Assembly: GCA_964400725.1 (NCBI GenBank)
Contig: CAYNVS010000004.1
Span: 62,001 to 126,000, forward strand
Direction of reading: 5' to 3'
From: CAYNVS01 sp964400725
Lineage (GTDB): Bacteria > Myxococcota_A > SURF-8 > CAYNVS01
DNA: 64,000 bases
Made by a program: the position numbers and the translations under genes. Positions 9,654 to 19,272 of the stretch are shown here, piece by piece; within the stretch, counting starts at the first letter, position 1, and each line of letters starts with the position of its first letter. Under the pieces are notes generated by a model. That model ran no database searches. It saw only the letters and a list, made by a program, of their open reading frames with translations, and had not been told where the DNA came from.

Positions 9654-11126
9654 GTGCCGGATTTTTTTAAAAAATTAACGCTTCTCGAAGCTAAAAAGCT
9701 GATAGAAAGAAAAGAATTAACCAGCGTAGAGTTGATAAACGCGGCTATCGAGCGGATACGCGAAACCGACGATAAAATCGGCGCCTATTTATGGATTAAT
9801 GAGGAGCAGGCTCTTGAAGAGGCGCGGCTGCGCGACGAGCGGCTTGCCAAAGGCGAGCCTGCAAGAGCGCTGGAAGGGCTGCCGATAGGCTTCAAGGACT
9901 TGTTCATTGTAAAGGACGTTCTTTCGACCGCCGCCTCGAAGATTTTAACCGGTTTCGTTCCGCGCTACGACGGAACCCACAGCCGCAAAATTAAGGAAGC
10001 GGGAGGTATTCCGCTTGGAAAGCTGAACATGGACGAATTCGCGATGGGTTCCAGCAACGAATTCTCGGCGATTAAGCCGTGCCGAAACCCGCTCGATCTT
10101 ACGCGCTCGCCCGGAGGCTCCAGCGGAGGAAGCGCGGCTGCGGTCGCGGCCGGAAGCGCGCTTGCGGCGCTGGGCAGCGACACCGGCGGCTCTATTCGCC
10201 AGCCTGCGGCGTTCTGCGGCGTCGTAGGCGTTAAGCCGACTTACGGCAGAGTCTCCCGTTACGGAATGATAGCCTTCGCCAGCTCTCTGGATCAAGCGGG
10301 CGTTTTCGCCAAAAACAGCAGAGACGCCGCCGCGGTTCTGGGCGTTCTGGCGGGCTTGGACGAAATGGATTCGACTACCGCAGACGCGCCGGTTCCAGAT
10401 TACGTCGCTCTATGCGAAGGCGGCGTCAAAGGAACGCGCATAGGTCTGCCCAAAGAATATTTCGGCGAAGGGCTCGATTCGGAAATCCGCGACGCGGTTT
10501 TAAGCGCGGCGAAAACATACGAACGGATGGGCGCGGAAATCGTCGATATAAGCCTGCCGCATTCAAAATACGCGGTGGCCGTTTATTACATCATCGCAAC
10601 GGCGGAGGCGAGCTCCAATCTCGCCCGCTACGACGGAGTGCGTTACGGCGCGCGCTCGCAATCCGACGATTTGACCGAGATGTACGTAAAGACCAGAAGC
10701 GAAGGATTCGGCGCGGAAGTGAAACGCCGCATAATGCTCGGCACGTACGTTTTAAGCGCGGGATATTACGACGCCTACTACAAGAAGGCGCAGAAGGCGC
10801 GCACCATTTTGCGAAACGACTTTAACGAAGCGTTTAAAAGCGTGGACGTCATACTTTCGCCCGCGACTCCGACCGCGGCGTTTAAAATCGGAGAGAAAAC
10901 CGACGACCCGCTGCAAATGTACCTCGCGGACATTTACACAATTTCCGTCAATCTGGCCGGTTTGCCCGGAATGAGCGTCCCTTGCGGCAAAACCGCCGAC
11001 GGGCTTCCGATAGGAATGCAGCTTATCGGCAGGCCGCTAGACGAAGGCGGATTGTTAAGGATGGGCGCCGCATTTGAGGACGAAACGGCCGCGGCGGACT
11101 GGCGCAAGAGCGCGTTGAAAATTTAA
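9654..11126 (+). CDS. gatA: Asp-tRNA(Asn)/Glu-tRNA(Gln) amidotransferase subunit A
   Basis: A 490-residue amidase-signature enzyme that releases ammonia from glutamine for the transamidation carried out with GatB. The catalytic Ser-cisSer-Lys triad is present: Lys81 in GFKDLF, Ser156 in SPGGSSGGS and Ser180 in GSDTGGSIR. The start is GTG at 9654 with GGAGGAAGAC directly upstream. Length and motifs are those of a complete, functional GatA. Confidence 0.97.
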   Translation: MPDFFKKLTLLEAKKLIERKELTSVELINAAIERIRETDDKIGAYLWINEEQALEEARLRDERLAKGEPARALEGLPIGFKDLFIVKDVLSTAASKILTGFVPRYDGTHSRKIKEAGGIPLGKLNMDEFAMGSSNEFSAIKPCRNPLDLTRSPGGSSGGSAAAVAAGSALAALGSDTGGSIRQPAAFCGVVGVKPTYGRVSRYGMIAFASSLDQAGVFAKNSRDAAAVLGVLAGLDEMDSTTADAPVPDYVALCEGGVKGTRIGLPKEYFGEGLDSEIRDAVLSAAKTYERMGAEIVDISLPHSKYAVAVYYIIATAEASSNLARYDGVRYGARSQSDDLTEMYVKTRSEGFGAEVKRRIMLGTYVLSAGYYDAYYKKAQKARTILRNDFNEAFKSVDVILSPATPTAAFKIGEKTDDPLQMYLADIYTISVNLAGLPGMSVPCGKTADGLPIGMQLIGRPLDEGGLLRMGAAFEDETAAADWRKSALKI

Positions 11127-11143
11127 CCGGAAGAGGCGACGAA

Positions 11144-12571
11144 ATGGCTGAATACGACGTTGTTATAGGACTGGAAGTTCACGCGCAGGTAAAGACCGAA
11201 ACGAAGGCGTGGTGCGGATGCAAAAACAGCTATGGGGCGCCGCCGAATACGAACGTCTGCCCCGTCTGCATGGGAATGCCCGGAACCCTGCCGGTAATGA
11301 ACGAAAAGGCGCTGGAACTCGCGCTTCGGACGGCTTTAGCGTTGAATTGCGAAATACAGCCCGTAAGCGCGTTTGCGCGCAAAAATTATTTTTATCCCGA
11401 CCTGACGAAAGGGTATCAGATAACGCAGTGGGAGCAGCCGGTCGCGCGCGGCGGATACCTTGACGTCGAGTTGGAAAGCGGCGTTAAACGCGTTACCCTT
11501 CACCGAATTCAAATGGAAGAGGACGCGGGGAAGAACATACACTTGGAGGGAACTAACGTCTCGCTGGTCGATTACAACCGCTGCGGCGCGCCGCTGCTTG
11601 AAATAATTTCCAACCCCGACATATCAACCGTTGAGGAGGCGACGGAGTATCTCAAGACGCTGCGGCAGCTGCTCATGTATCTGGACGTATGCGACGGAAA
11701 CATGGAAGAAGGGAGCTTCCGCTGCGACGTCAACGTTTCGCTCAAGCCCAAAGGCAGCGATAAACTAGGCGTTAGAAGCGAAATGAAGAATTTAAACTCT
11801 TTCCGCTTCGCGCAGAAGGCGCTTGAGTTCGAGATTGCGAGACACAGACAAATTCTCGAAGCGGGCGGAACGGTGCGTCAGGAGACGCGGCAGTTCGACA
11901 TGACGACCGGCGAGACCAAGCCGATGCGCGGCAAAGAGGAAAGCCACGATTACCGGTATTTTCCGGAGCCCGATCTCGTAACGGCGACCGCGTCGGCGGA
12001 GCTGGTTTCTAAAATTAAAGCGGGCATGCCGGAACTTCCGAAAGAAAAACGAGCGCGTTACGAGTCGATGGGACTTTCCGCATACGACGCGAAAGTATTG
12101 ACGGCGGATAAACGGCTCGCCGACTTCTTTGAAAAAGCGGCCGCAAAATGCGACGCCCCGAAAAAGATTTGCAATTACCTGACGACCGAACTGTTGGGCG
12201 CGCTTAACGCCGACGGCAAAGACATAACGCAAAGCCCCGTGTCGCCGGATGCCCTTGCCGCGCTGGTAAGCATGCTTGAGAAGGAAACGATTACAAGCAG
12301 GCAGGGAAAAGAAATATTCGAGATAATGTACAAAACTTCCCGCTCGCCCGAAGAAATCGCCGCCGACGACCGCTTTAAAAAGGCGGACGATTCGTCCGTC
12401 GCCGCCGCGGTGGAACAGGTTATATCTGAGAATCCGAAGGAAGTCGAGGCTTACAAGGCGGGCAAAAAGCAGCTTATCGGCTTTTTCGTCGGCCAGATTA
12501 TGAAAAAAACCAAGGGAGGAGCGAAACCCGACGCGGCGCAGAAACTTCTGCGCGAAAAGCTAGGCGGGTAA
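11144..12571 (+). CDS. gatB: Asp-tRNA(Asn)/Glu-tRNA(Gln) amidotransferase subunit B
   Basis: A 475-residue kinase-like tRNA-binding subunit that activates the misacylated aminoacyl-tRNA with ATP. The N-terminal EVHAQV and the zinc site (Cys24, Cys26, Cys39, Cys42) are present, as are the family sequences RCDVNVS and DYRYFPEPDL. The C-terminal helical/tail (YqeY-like) domain is complete. It follows gatA by 17 bp in the same operon and is followed 21 bp later by a metallo-hydrolase that may be co-transcribed. Confidence 0.97.
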   Translation: MAEYDVVIGLEVHAQVKTETKAWCGCKNSYGAPPNTNVCPVCMGMPGTLPVMNEKALELALRTALALNCEIQPVSAFARKNYFYPDLTKGYQITQWEQPVARGGYLDVELESGVKRVTLHRIQMEEDAGKNIHLEGTNVSLVDYNRCGAPLLEIISNPDISTVEEATEYLKTLRQLLMYLDVCDGNMEEGSFRCDVNVSLKPKGSDKLGVRSEMKNLNSFRFAQKALEFEIARHRQILEAGGTVRQETRQFDMTTGETKPMRGKEESHDYRYFPEPDLVTATASAELVSKIKAGMPELPKEKRARYESMGLSAYDAKVLTADKRLADFFEKAAAKCDAPKKICNYLTTELLGALNADGKDITQSPVSPDALAALVSMLEKETITSRQGKEIFEIMYKTSRSPEEIAADDRFKKADDSSVAAAVEQVISENPKEVEAYKAGKKQLIGFFVGQIMKKTKGGAKPDAAQKLLREKLGG

Positions 12572-12592
12572 CTTTTTAAAAGGAACCGGAAA

Positions 12593-13375
12593 ATGAATCT
12601 GACATGGTACGGCAACGCCTGCGTCGCGGCGGAGGCGGGAGGGGCAAAAATAGTATTCGATCCGTTCGTTTCGAGAAATCCCTCTCTTCCCGCGCTTAAT
12701 AAACAGCTTTTAAAAGGCGCCGACGCTATTTTTATAACTCACGGACATTTTGACCACGCGGCGGATTTGGAGAAGTTTGCGCGGTTCGAGCCGCCGGTTT
12801 ACGCGCCGCCCAGACTCGCGCAAAGTTTGCGCGAGCGTTTCGATTCCCGCGAAATTAATTTTAGGGAAGCGGAATACGGCATGACGGTCGAGTTCAACAA
12901 CCTGCGCGTTACTCCGTACCGCGCGAAACATATAAGGTTTGACGCGCCCCTTATCGCGTCCACGCTTTTCAGTTTCATTAAAAAAGCCTCGCCCCAAAGC
13001 GCCGGCGCTTTAATTTCGCTTCTAAAGGCGCACGCCGTTTCGCCGATGATAGAGTGCGCCGCGTATCGCGCGTGCGACGGTCAAAGCAGCCTGCTGCATT
13101 TTGGAAGCCTGGCGCTTGACCGCGGCGAAAAATACCCGAAGGGAACCGACGTCTTAAGTCTTCCGATTCAAGGTCATAGTAAAATTGCGGACAAAGCGTT
13201 TGAAATTATTGAAGAATTAAAACCGAAATCCGTATTCCTGCATCATTTCGACGATTCATTTCCTCCTTTGTCGCAAACTATTGAAACGGACGAATTGACC
13301 TCTTCCTACATCGCCGCGGCGGGGCTGATAAAAATTATTAAGCCTGAATTTGGAAAAACAATCAAATTTTCTTAA
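12593..13375 (+). CDS. MBL-fold metal-dependent hydrolase, UlaG/UPF0173-like
   Basis: A 260-residue metallo-beta-lactamase-fold protein. The metal motif is ITHGHFDHAAD (His50, His52, Asp54, His55); a later GHS near residue 196 and LHHFDD near 223 supply further ligands. The start MNLTWYGNACVAAEAGG is typical of the L-ascorbate-6-phosphate lactonase-like group, which has many members of unknown substrate. AAGGAACCGG precedes the ATG. It is probably the last gene of the gatCAB transcript. The fold is certain, the substrate unknown. Confidence 0.85.
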   Translation: MNLTWYGNACVAAEAGGAKIVFDPFVSRNPSLPALNKQLLKGADAIFITHGHFDHAADLEKFARFEPPVYAPPRLAQSLRERFDSREINFREAEYGMTVEFNNLRVTPYRAKHIRFDAPLIASTLFSFIKKASPQSAGALISLLKAHAVSPMIECAAYRACDGQSSLLHFGSLALDRGEKYPKGTDVLSLPIQGHSKIADKAFEIIEELKPKSVFLHHFDDSFPPLSQTIETDELTSSYIAAAGLIKIIKPEFGKTIKFS

Positions 13376-13402
13376 TATTTATTACGAATAGTAACAGTCA
13401 AG

Positions 13403-13430
13403 TTGACATCAACGCGCTTAACGGTATAAT
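13403..13430 (+). promoter_or_regulatory. Consensus sigma-70 promoter for the HD-GYP-like gene
   Basis: Perfect TTGACA (13403-13408) and perfect TATAAT (13425-13430) are separated by 16 bp, 51 bp before the start codon. Confidence 0.85.
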
Positions 13431-13480
13431 CTTTATTGCTGTAGTATAATCAGGCGTCTTAACGATGGAAGTAAAGCGAC

Positions 13481-15442
13481 ATGGATAAACCTACAAGGCT
13501 GTCAGGGTTAGAGCTTGTCGATAAAGGGCTGCTGACGAAGGACCAGCTCGAAATCGCTCTGGCGGTGCAGAAAAGGACCAACGACAGACTGGGGGAAATT
13601 CTGGTCGGCCTCAACTTCGTCCCGGAGAGCGAGATGCTGAAGTATATGGCCAGCCGCCTGCACACGCGCTACATAACCAGCGAAAAATTGTCGCAAGTTA
13701 AAATAACGAGCATGATTTTAAACATCGTGCCGCTGGCCTTCGCCGAAGAAAAGAACGTCCTGCCTATTTTGTACGAGCCGGATAAAAAAATATTATCCGT
13801 ACTAATGTGCGACCCGCAGGACGAAGACCTTAAAAACGAGCTGAAACAACGCACGCGAAGCGCCGACGTAATCGCTTATCTTGCTCTGCGCCGCACCATT
13901 AAAGCCGGCATAAAAAAATTCTACAAAGGCGTTCAAGACGCGTTTGAAAAGATGAACGACGGCAGTCTGCTGGCGATGGTTCAAGGCGGAGCCGGAGCGA
14001 AGCTGACCGACACGCAGGAACGTCAGATTACAAGCTCTAACAAATCCGCGTCGCAAAGCAGCATGGGAATGATGAGGCTCGCCGACGAGCTTCAGTCTTC
14101 CAGTCTTTTCTCCGATAATATTTATATAGAAACTTTGAACATTCTGGTGGGTTTGCTGGAGCAAAAACCGGAAAATTTCCGCGGTCATTCGGCGAGCGTG
14201 GCAAAATACACTAAAAATATCGCCGAAAAAATGGGCTTGCCGCTGAACGAAATATACATGTTCATCATTGCGGGATATTTGCACGACATCGGCAAAAAGA
14301 GCGCGCCGCACCTTACGCTCATAAGCCTTCGCTCCGAAGAAGACCTTGCCAAAGCGAAGAAATATTACCTCGCCCCCATAAGGCTTTTCGAGTCAATCGG
14401 CCTGCCGCAGGCTGTTCTCAACACCATTACGCATCTGTTCGAGCGCTACGACGGACGCGGGTTCCCCGACAGCCTTAAAGGCGACGCCATTCCTGTCGGC
14501 TCAAGAATAATAGCGTTGGTTGACAGTTTTGAGGAAGTTCTAAGAAGTCCCGCCTACGCCGATAAATCGCCCATAGACGCTCTCAACGCGCTCAAACAGT
14601 ACGTCGGCATTTTTTTCGACCCGAATATTTACTCCATCCTTGAGGCGATGCTTAACGAGAACGTTAAGAAGCCGGCCGAAGAAGAGCTGTCAAGCCAAAT
14701 CATTTTAATAGTTGACAACAACCAAAACGATATACAATTTCTTCAACAGCGTTTTAGGGAAGCCCGCCTTACCAGTTTGGTGGCGACGTCAAGCGATGAA
14801 GCGTGGGAAATAATCACCAAAACCAACATTTCCCTTATTATCAGCGAAAGCGTCATCAAGCCGCAGGACGGCTTCGATTTGTGCGGCAAACTTCGCAACG
14901 ATCCGGCGCGCGCGCACATTCCGTTTATATTCCTGTCGCGCTCCGATTCCGCCGAGCAAATTAATAAAGCGTTCGAGGTCGGCGCGGACGATTTTGTTTC
15001 AAAGCCTTACCGCTCCGAGGTGTTGATGGCCAAAGTGAGACGCTTCCTAGCCAAGAGCAAGGCGAGCGAGGCGAAGCAGGCGAAGAAGGAAAAGGTCGCG
15101 GCCGTCGTGGGAGTGTCGGGCAACCTCAAAGAAATACCTCTGCCCGATCTCGTTCAACTTTTCGCCACCGGACGCAAGAACGGCGTTCTTACCCTCGCGC
15201 AAAACGGCGAAGAAGGCTCGGTCTTCTTGGAAGGCGGAGAGATAATCAACGCTAACTTCAAAGGTATGACCGGCGAAAAGGCGTTCTATCAGCTTATACG
15301 CTGGGAAGAGGGAACTTTCTCTCTCAACCCGGACGCGCAGCTTCCCAAGCGCGAAATTTTCGCGCCTACGCCGCATCTAATAATGGAAGGGTTGCGCATA
15401 TGGGACGAAGAGCGAGCCGGCAAAATTCCGGCGTCCTCTTAA
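13481..15442 (+). CDS. MshEN / HD-GYP-like / receiver / DUF4388 composite signalling protein
   Basis: A 653-residue cytoplasmic protein. Residues 1-150 look like a type IV pilus/type II secretion ATPase N-terminal (MshEN) domain, which binds c-di-GMP in some members. Residues 215-370 resemble HD-GYP: GHSASV, YLHDIGKK (about 266) and YDGRGFPDSLKGDAIP (about 325). The usual HHE is HLFER, GYP is GFP, and the HP between the halves is lost, so hydrolysis of c-di-GMP is doubtful. Residues 407-523 form a receiver domain in which the phospho-acceptor Asp appears replaced by Glu (LIISES), although the conserved Lys is kept (FVSKPY). Residues 544-640 are DUF4388, known from PatA and myxococcal regulators. 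The ATG at 13481 lies 51 bp after a consensus promoter. I infer a c-di-GMP-related regulatory hub. Confidence 0.85.
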   Translation: MDKPTRLSGLELVDKGLLTKDQLEIALAVQKRTNDRLGEILVGLNFVPESEMLKYMASRLHTRYITSEKLSQVKITSMILNIVPLAFAEEKNVLPILYEPDKKILSVLMCDPQDEDLKNELKQRTRSADVIAYLALRRTIKAGIKKFYKGVQDAFEKMNDGSLLAMVQGGAGAKLTDTQERQITSSNKSASQSSMGMMRLADELQSSSLFSDNIYIETLNILVGLLEQKPENFRGHSASVAKYTKNIAEKMGLPLNEIYMFIIAGYLHDIGKKSAPHLTLISLRSEEDLAKAKKYYLAPIRLFESIGLPQAVLNTITHLFERYDGRGFPDSLKGDAIPVGSRIIALVDSFEEVLRSPAYADKSPIDALNALKQYVGIFFDPNIYSILEAMLNENVKKPAEEELSSQIILIVDNNQNDIQFLQQRFREARLTSLVATSSDEAWEIITKTNISLIISESVIKPQDGFDLCGKLRNDPARAHIPFIFLSRSDSAEQINKAFEVGADDFVSKPYRSEVLMAKVRRFLAKSKASEAKQAKKEKVAAVVGVSGNLKEIPLPDLVQLFATGRKNGVLTLAQNGEEGSVFLEGGEIINANFKGMTGEKAFYQLIRWEEGTFSLNPDAQLPKREIFAPTPHLIMEGLRIWDEERAGKIPASS

Positions 15443-15486
15443 ATTTGGGCGTTCTTTAACAAACAATCGGCAAGGCGCTTAAAAAG

Positions 15487-17229
15487 TTGGGAACGACGAC
15501 GCTTTTGGCCGACCGGCCGGAAGACAAAAAACGATTAATTATTTTGGGGATAATAATCTTTGCGGCCGCTTTTACAATAGCGTGTTTTTCGCTGGGAGGC
15601 TTCTTTTGGGCCGACGACTTCTGGCTTATACGCATAGCCAAGCGCGGAGATTTTTTCTCGTATTGGAAAACGACCGCGGAAGATTTTCAAGGATTTTGGG
15701 CTTACGATTCCGTCCATTTCCGCGACCGCGACAATTCGTATTACTGGTATTTCAGGCCGCTTGAAACAATATCGCTTTTTATCGACGACGCGGTTTACGG
15801 CTCTAAGGTTTGGGGGTTCCATCTGACGAATTCTTTTATTTGGGGCGCGACGGCGCTGTCGTTCTTCGCCATGGCGAGCAGGCTTTTTTCTCTGCGCGCG
15901 GCGTTCGTCGCGGCGTTTATTTTCGCGGTCTTTCCGCCGGCGGCGGAAGCGAGCGCGTGGATAGCTGCGCGCAGCGGCCCGATGGCGGCGGCGTTTGCGT
16001 TTTTAGCGGCGGCGGTCAGCGCGGGAAAGCTCGTCGACGAGCCGAAAAAGTATTACGCCGCAATGCTCGTTATTACGCTCGCCGGGCTTTCGGCGCAGGA
16101 AACGGCTTGGTTCGCGCTTCCGTGGACGGCGTTCGCCGCTTACAAGCAAACCGACCCGGCGAGGCGCAAAACGATTATGCGCGCGGTCGCTTTATGCGTC
16201 TGTTTGTGGCTTCCCGCGTTTATTTTCGTAAAGTTAGGCGCGGCTCCGCCCGCAAAAAACCGCATCGAGACGCTTCATTTGCTAAACGTCGCAAGTCCGG
16301 ATTTCATCGCCTCCTATTCGTCCAATCTCGCGAACTATTTATTGAGCGTTCACGCCTTTTTACCCCTTCTGCCGACGCAGTTTCTTACCGGCTTATGGAT
16401 TATAGTCATTCCGGCGATAATAGCCGCGCCTCTTTTATACGCTTGGGCGGGGCGGAAGGCCGGCATGGGTTTAACGGCCGCATGGCTGTTCGGATTGATG
16501 TTTGCGCCTCTGCTTATGTATTCCATAACCGCGCCGACAGGCCGGTACCTGCTCTTATCAACCGCGGGGTCAAGCCTTTTATACGCCTGCGCCGCCGACG
16601 GACATTTAAACAAAAAAAGCGTAAAAGTAATCGTTATTGCGGCTTTGGCGTTCCTGTCGCTTTACGGAGCGTGGCAGCGCAAGGCTATAAGCCTTATCGG
16701 CGGATTGGTTGAAAAAAGCGCGACGGCGGCCGTCGAACAATGCGGCAAGCCCGAGTCGGGCAAAACGTTATACCTGTTGAATCTTCCGTGGAACCTTACG
16801 TTTTTTGATAAGACGCTGCAAATCGTAGCGGGCGACGAAAACCTTAAAGCGATGGTTCTAACTTATTCGCCGTCCGCCCCCCCGAAGGATTACGTCGGTC
16901 TGCCGTTCGCGTACGAATTTTACTGCGCGAGCGACTTTTACGGCTGCAAAAAAATAAACCACGTTTACAGCTACGATAAAACCGAAGGAGTTCTGACGTC
17001 CGAGTTGGAAAACGCCGCGTTTTTTAGTTCGCGCATCGACCTCTTCACCGGCTTGACCGCTTGGGCTCTTACCGCCCGCGGAACGCTTTATAGAAACCCC
17101 GAAACGTTTTGGGCGTACGAAAACGGCAAATACATGAACAATTTGCCGGCGTCTCTTTCGTTCGACTTTTACGAAAAAGACCCGTATATCTGCGTTTACG
17201 AGGAAGGGAAATTTTACCCCTTGAAATAA
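15487..17229 (+). CDS. Polytopic membrane protein, GT-C glycosyltransferase-like
   Basis: A 580-residue inner-membrane protein with about ten or more hydrophobic helices and a C-terminal soluble part of about 170 residues. After the first helix comes FFWADDFWLIRIAKRG, an acidic motif in the first periplasmic loop typical of GT-C enzymes that use lipid-phosphate sugars. The family is not recognised beyond that. The start is uncertain: I take TTG at 15487; the frame is open from 15460 and no strong ribosome-binding site is seen. It ends 3 bp from the convergent barrel gene. Confidence 0.7.
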   Translation: MGTTTLLADRPEDKKRLIILGIIIFAAAFTIACFSLGGFFWADDFWLIRIAKRGDFFSYWKTTAEDFQGFWAYDSVHFRDRDNSYYWYFRPLETISLFIDDAVYGSKVWGFHLTNSFIWGATALSFFAMASRLFSLRAAFVAAFIFAVFPPAAEASAWIAARSGPMAAAFAFLAAAVSAGKLVDEPKKYYAAMLVITLAGLSAQETAWFALPWTAFAAYKQTDPARRKTIMRAVALCVCLWLPAFIFVKLGAAPPAKNRIETLHLLNVASPDFIASYSSNLANYLLSVHAFLPLLPTQFLTGLWIIVIPAIIAAPLLYAWAGRKAGMGLTAAWLFGLMFAPLLMYSITAPTGRYLLLSTAGSSLLYACAADGHLNKKSVKVIVIAALAFLSLYGAWQRKAISLIGGLVEKSATAAVEQCGKPESGKTLYLLNLPWNLTFFDKTLQIVAGDENLKAMVLTYSPSAPPKDYVGLPFAYEFYCASDFYGCKKINHVYSYDKTEGVLTSELENAAFFSSRIDLFTGLTAWALTARGTLYRNPETFWAYENGKYMNNLPASLSFDFYEKDPYICVYEEGKFYPLK

Positions 17230-17232
17230 CCG

Positions 17233-18090
17233 CTAAATGTCGAACGTAAAAGAAAAAAGCCAAACCATCATATTGTTGGACCCTTCGTCCATCGCTTGCG
17301 CCGCGACTGAAAACAGCGCGCCAAGCGAAAGATTGTATTCGACGAGCTGAACGTCCAACCCGAAAGACCAAGCCGGTTTGGCCGCTTCCAGCCTTTCTCC
17401 TTCCGTGAAGGCGACGTCTTCCCAGTCCGTAACTCCTCCCCATCCGTCCTCGTCTCTTTTCTTTCCTTCCGCCTTATATGTCGCGTAACCGGTCAGCGCC
17501 GCGTTGACGTCGATATACGGAACTAGGCGGACTTTGTCCCAGATCATAATTCCGGCCTGCGCGCCGAACCTAAGCCCGAAAGTAAAGCCGTAAACGTCCA
17601 AATCGCCGCTGCGAAGCGGGTGATTTACCTTAAGGAACATAAAAATAGGGACTATCGCCGGGCCGGCGTATAAGACGACGCAGTTCGAGCGTTTCGCGTC
17701 GGTCTCTTCGCCCCACTTGAACGCTTTAAAAACGGCGTTTGCGTTAATAAGCGGCAGAACCATGTGCATGTCGAGGATGTCTGAGTCGGCGTAGGCGTAA
17801 ACCGCGCCGCCGAAGAGAGAAAGGCCGAGCCAGTCGTTAAAACCCCACATGTAATCGCCGATTGCCGCTCCGCCGTACATTTTAACTTTTTCGCGGCTGC
17901 CGGTCGAGTAGGCGTAAAGCAGCGAAAGCTGAATTTGGCTGCGGCTGGAGCCTTCTTTCAGCGCGGTCATATCCAAAGGCGGCGGGGAGACGCTCGCGCC
18001 GTCCGAGGCGTTTGATTTGGAGGGGTAAACTAGCGCCGCGCAAACCGCCGCAAGCGCGAAAACCAGAAAACGGCGGAAGATTTTTGTCAT
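17233..18090 (-). CDS. Probable outer-membrane beta-barrel protein
   Basis: A 285-residue protein of unknown function. It has a signal peptide (residues 1-28, cleavage near SNA-SDG) and then alternating hydrophobic/polar strands such as IQLSLLYAYSTG, VYGFTFGLRFGAQAG and NLSLGALFSVAAQA. The chain ends with VWLFSFTFDI, close to the aromatic C-terminal signature of barrels inserted by BAM. GGAAAG precedes the ATG. It lies downstream of rapZ on the same strand, 155 bp away, and converges tightly with the membrane protein at 15487. The barrel assignment comes from strand pattern only. Confidence 0.7.
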   Translation of the reverse strand: MTKIFRRFLVFALAAVCAALVYPSKSNASDGASVSPPPLDMTALKEGSSRSQIQLSLLYAYSTGSREKVKMYGGAAIGDYMWGFNDWLGLSLFGGAVYAYADSDILDMHMVLPLINANAVFKAFKWGEETDAKRSNCVVLYAGPAIVPIFMFLKVNHPLRSGDLDVYGFTFGLRFGAQAGIMIWDKVRLVPYIDVNAALTGYATYKAEGKKRDEDGWGGVTDWEDVAFTEGERLEAAKPAWSFGLDVQLVEYNLSLGALFSVAAQAMDEGSNNMMVWLFSFTFDI

Positions 18091-18245
18091 TTTGCTTTCC
18101 GTTCGTCGTTAAAAAAATTTTATTTGAGATGATTTTATATGGATTTTTATTTTTAACAAGACAATTTACAGCCGCCGTTTAAAGTTTTAACGGATCGACT
18201 GTTTGCGTCAACGCCCCGATTAGTCCCTTAAGACGCGGCTTTAGT

Positions 18246-19178
18246 TTACTCCTTGCCCAAGTCTCGGTGGCGTATAAAAGTTTTAATTTTAGGTTCTTTA
18301 ACCTGCTGCAAATCTTCGTAAAAGCGGCGCGCAAACGATATTGACCGGTGCTTGCCGCCGGTGCAGCCGAAGGCCACGGTGAGGTAAGCTTTTCCTTCGT
18401 CGTAAAAATGCGGCATTGTGAAGAGCACCAATTCCCGCACTTTTTTGTAATAGTTCTCCGCTATACGGTTTGAAAATACGAAATCGTAAACCGCTTGATC
18501 CAGTCCGGTCTTGTTTTTTAATTCCGGGTCGAAATATGGATTGGGCAAAAAGCGCAAATCAAAAACCAAATCGGCCTCAAGCGGTATTCCGTTTTTAAAC
18601 CCGAACGACATAACTATTACGGCCAGCGACTTCTCGTCTGTGATTGTGTCGATGAAATGAAAGACGCGCTCTTTAAGCTGGTGCACGTTAAGCGCCGAGC
18701 TGTCGATGATGAATGTGGCGCGGTTGCGCATATCGGCCAGCAGTTTCTTTTCCTCTTCAAGCGCGGCTTTGAGGTCGCTGCTTTTTTCGACTAGCGGATG
18801 CGGGCGGCGCGTTTCGGAAAAGCGGCGGAGAAGCACTTCCTCGGAGCTTTCAAGGTAAAGCAAATCCACGTTCACGTTCATATCGGCGATTTTTCGCGCC
18901 GTATCTTTAAACGAGCTAAGGAACTGCTTTTCGCGGATGTCTATACCCAGCGCGACGTTTACCGTTTGAGGCGTAATGGAATTTATTTCGTTCACGACGT
19001 CGGGAATCAGCGGCAAAGGCATGTTGTCGATGCAGAAAAAGCCTCTGTCTTCGAAGGCGCGCAAAGCGGTCGTCTTGCCGGAACCGCTGATGCCGGTTAC
19101 GATTACGACGTGTTTAACCGCTTCGGCCGCTTTTTTCGGTCCGCCCTCCGGCGCCTTTTCCTTTGTCTTTCGAGGCAT
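18246..19178 (-). CDS. rapZ: RNase adapter / nucleotide-binding protein RapZ
   Basis: A 310-residue RapZ/YvcJ-family protein. The Walker A is GISGSGKT (residues 29-36), followed by FEDRGFFCIDNMPLPLIPD, a family hallmark. The C-terminal domain carries GCTGGKHRSISFA. In E. coli RapZ directs RNase E to the GlmZ small RNA and controls GlcN-6-P synthesis; other homologues bind nucleotides or UDP-GlcNAc-related signals. The N-terminus has about 20 extra Lys/Ala-rich residues before the first strand. AAAAGGAGAACGAG precedes the ATG. The gene is 94 bp downstream of the ASST-like gene and not near rpoN or PTS genes. Confidence 0.93.
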   Translation of the reverse strand: MPRKTKEKAPEGGPKKAAEAVKHVVIVTGISGSGKTTALRAFEDRGFFCIDNMPLPLIPDVVNEINSITPQTVNVALGIDIREKQFLSSFKDTARKIADMNVNVDLLYLESSEEVLLRRFSETRRPHPLVEKSSDLKAALEEEKKLLADMRNRATFIIDSSALNVHQLKERVFHFIDTITDEKSLAVIVMSFGFKNGIPLEADLVFDLRFLPNPYFDPELKNKTGLDQAVYDFVFSNRIAENYYKKVRELVLFTMPHFYDEGKAYLTVAFGCTGGKHRSISFARRFYEDLQQVKEPKIKTFIRHRDLGKE

Positions 19179-19272
19179 CTCGTTCTCCTTTTCGCTGCAA
19201 TCCCGTCAATAAGCGCCGCTTTTCAAAATTCTGTAAACCGCGCATGCAAGGCTTTAAAGCCAAACCGCCAAA

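Noticed and set aside
15810..16712. A 300-codon plus-strand frame inside the GT-C-like gene
   Set aside because: Arg-rich shadow of the membrane-protein frame, with no start signal.
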